Virus record (IMG/VR): IMGVR_UViG_3300020193_002163
Location: 1 to 22,541 of that record
DNA: 22,541 nucleotides
Direction: 5' to 3' (one strand)
Origin: a virus
Shown here piece after piece: positions 21,288 to 22,541 of the stretch; the first letter of the stretch is position 1, and the number at the start of each line of letters is the position of its first letter. The notes below the pieces were generated by a model. That model saw only the letters and a list, made by a program, of their open reading frames with translations, was not told the DNA's origin and searched no databases. A program made the position numbers and the translations under genes.

Positions 21288-22251
21288 GATGTGTCCTTGT
21301 AGCGTTCTTTAATCCTTCGATGCAAGAAAAATCGTAAAAGAATCTATCGACATCAAAGTCATTGATTCCTTCTTTTATCAGCGACCTGATAAGCTCAATC
21401 CTATTCGCTCGAGGCACAAATGTATCCAGCGCATTTTGAAGCCTTGATGTTTGATCTCCAGAGAGCATACTTCCGTCTAAATAAACAAGGTTCCAATTTC
21501 TTTGCACAGCGCTCGATTCGTTGTGCACTCTCTCGTAAATAACACTTTCCGAGGCATGGCTCGCTGCATAATTAAGCACATCCTGTAAGATAACAGTGTC
21601 TTCTTTACCTAAGAATGGAAATTTAGAAGAAACTGTTTTGTAGCCTAAGCCTTTTATACCCGGTATGTTATCAGAAGAATCTCCGCACAGTGCTTTTGCT
21701 ATTGCAAAATTATTAACATGAATTCTATACTCTTTAAGAACATCTTCGCTAGTGACGATCTTCTTCTTGTGGGTTGAATAGATCTGAGTCTTTTCGTCTA
21801 GAAGTTGAAGCATGTCTTTGTCGGAAGACACTATAATCTTGGCAGCGGATCTAAACGGTCCTTTGCATAAAAAAGCGATGATGTCGTCACCTTCGCAGCT
21901 GTCGACATATACTTGACAGACAGGTATCTGTTTCAACATTCTAAGCAGCGACATGAGCTGATCTTTTTTGTTCTTATCTGTGTCAGGAATATCGTCTCCG
22001 TAAAATCTATTTAATTTCTCAGGGCGTTTATTCATCTTATATTCAGGAAATAATTTGCGCCTCCTTTGAGAACCTCCTCCTTCCCAAGCGATATACACGG
22101 AAGAGGGCGACAATTCTCTAACTAAGCGCTGCAGAGTCTTAAGAAATCCTACGCATCCTCCTACTTGATGTCCATGTGACGACATCTGAGGAAAAGCTGC
22201 CCAAGATCGAACAAATAAATTCATGCCATCGACTAGTAGAATGGGCCTCAT
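21280..22251 (-). CDS. FEN/T4 RNase H-type 5' nuclease
   Basis: The 323-residue protein matches the 5'-3' exonuclease and flap nuclease fold: ILLVDGMNL (4-12, D8), RKLFPEYKMNKR (65-76) for the arch region, CEGDDIIA (119-126, E120, D122, D123), SSDKDMLQLL (142-151, D144, D146) and GDSSDNIPGIKGLG (190-203), the helix-3-turn DNA-binding motif with D191 and D194. All metal-binding acidic residues are present. It would remove RNA primers or flaps from Okazaki fragments, as T4 RNase H does. It is coupled to the DnaB-like helicase gene by an 8-base overlap. The start ATG has no Shine-Dalgarno sequence; AATTATAGCATT directly precedes it. Confidence 0.9.
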   Translation of the reverse strand: MRPILLVDGMNLFVRSWAAFPQMSSHGHQVGGCVGFLKTLQRLVRELSPSSVYIAWEGGGSQRRRKLFPEYKMNKRPEKLNRFYGDDIPDTDKNKKDQLMSLLRMLKQIPVCQVYVDSCEGDDIIAFLCKGPFRSAAKIIVSSDKDMLQLLDEKTQIYSTHKKKIVTSEDVLKEYRIHVNNFAIAKALCGDSSDNIPGIKGLGYKTVSSKFPFLGKEDTVILQDVLNYAASHASESVIYERVHNESSAVQRNWNLVYLDGSMLSGDQTSRLQNALDTFVPRANRIELIRSLIKEGINDFDVDRFFYDFSCIEGLKNATRTHHD

Positions 22252-22298
22252 AATGCTATAATTGCGCGCGAGCGCTTACCTTTACAAAGGGTAAATTA

Positions 22299-22541
22299 TC
22301 AGAGAATTTGAGAAGCAATTAAACAGCCACGAGCTACTGCATGAAGTGGATCAGAAGCATGTCGAACTTCTTTTACAGTGAGCGGAAATGCATTTTGCTC
22401 AAGCTTGACTCTAAAATGATCAATAAATCCCTTCGGCTTTGAAGTACCGCCTGCAAGAATGACAGGAATGGGGTCCTTAAACTTTGGCAAGGATTTGCTA
22501 TCCTCTAAAGCACTGCTAAGCTGTTTGGTAGTGTAGTCGAT
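22299..22541 (-). CDS. Actin/Hsp70-fold ATPase, C-terminal part (cut by the window edge)
   Basis: The open frame runs off the right edge, so only 80 C-terminal residues are seen, beginning IDYTTKQLSSALEDSK. PIPVILAGGTSKPKGFIDHF carries the phosphate-2/adenosine GGTS motif of actin/Hsp70-type ATPases, and SDPLHAVARGCLIASQIL fits the closing part of the fold in ParM, StbA or DnaK-like proteins. Such proteins in phages can form filaments for DNA segregation or positioning, or act as chaperones. The missing N-terminus would be needed to decide. It is the first gene of a minus-strand run that continues into the nuclease and helicase. Confidence 0.65.
   Translation of the reverse strand: MDYTTKQLSSALEDSKSLPKFKDPIPVILAGGTSKPKGFIDHFRVKLEQNAFPLTVKEVRHASDPLHAVARGCLIASQIL

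Noticed and set aside
1-22541. Genome-wide recoding of UGA as Trp, suggested by the tail-collar gene
   Set aside because: Several genes end in TGA with tight or overlapping next starts (for example 8708, 5127, 1486, 3126), so UGA is a normal stop.
1-22541. tRNA genes, CRISPR arrays, insertion sequences, integrase or attachment sites
   Set aside because: No cloverleaf with a TTCGA-type arm, regular spaced repeats, transposase motifs or recombinase motifs were seen; small RNA genes cannot be fully excluded by eye.

Overview
This window looks like the genome of a large, tailed, lytic bacteriophage, T4-like in gene content and not obviously a prophage. Thirty protein genes or gene remnants are packed almost edge to edge. 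All but one are on the minus strand, several overlap by 4 to 44 bases, and most intergenic gaps are under 150 bases. No rRNA, tRNA, integrase, attachment site, insertion sequence or CRISPR array is visible. The vitamin B12-dependent ribonucleotide reductase, flavin-dependent thymidylate synthase, Hsp20, deoxynucleotide-salvage genes and DnaB-type helicase fit the replication and metabolism part of such a phage. Marine or freshwater origin is a guess.

Layout, read with minus-strand transcription from right to left. 22541-19842: end of an actin/Hsp70-fold ATPase, a FEN/RNase H-type 5' nuclease and a DnaB-like helicase. 19816-15088: a class II ribonucleotide reductase (NrdJ) carrying an HNH-type intein right at its radical cysteine, a small unknown gene, a strong terminator, and a canonical ThyX. 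15072-12792: an unknown gene, a SET-domain protein and a thymidylate kinase-like protein that overlap one another, a small unknown gene, and Hsp20, closed by a strong terminator. 12688-8708: a long Ala/Gly/Lys/Glu-rich protein, a DNA methyltransferase preceded by a 13-bp hairpin, an HNH protein, a small protein and a 375-residue protein. 8711-7224: a Dps-like ferritin, a tail-collar gene interrupted by an in-frame UGA, and another unknown protein. 7183-6089: an IMP dehydrogenase/GMP reductase. 5565-6068 is the only plus-strand gene and encodes a cysteine-rich protein. 5492-3126: a dimeric-dUTPase-like protein, a MazG-HAD fusion and a divergent ThyX paralogue. 3118-1486: a ribbon-helix-helix gene with tandem palindromes in front of it, an HNH endonuclease and a nucleoside deoxyribosyltransferase. 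1408-37: a small protein and an NAD-dependent sugar epimerase.

The metabolic genes form a deoxynucleotide network: ribonucleotide reduction (NrdJ), dTMP synthesis (ThyX), dUTP and other NTP hydrolysis (dUTPase-like, MazG), nucleoside monophosphate hydrolysis (HAD domain), base exchange (deoxyribosyltransferase), phosphorylation (TMK-like) and purine interconversion (IMPDH/GMPR). A second, altered ThyX raises the possibility of a non-standard pyrimidine. Four otherwise unrelated proteins begin with a similar amphipathic helix, read here as a possible sorting tag for the virion head.

The most unusual points are the UGA at a conserved Trp of an otherwise intact tail-collar gene, the overlapping RHH-HNH pair with a MetJ-like tandem palindrome upstream, the divergent ThyX, the shared N-terminal helix, and the hairpin that seems to cover the methyltransferase ribosome binding site. 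All functional calls rest on motif recognition by eye; no database search was run.
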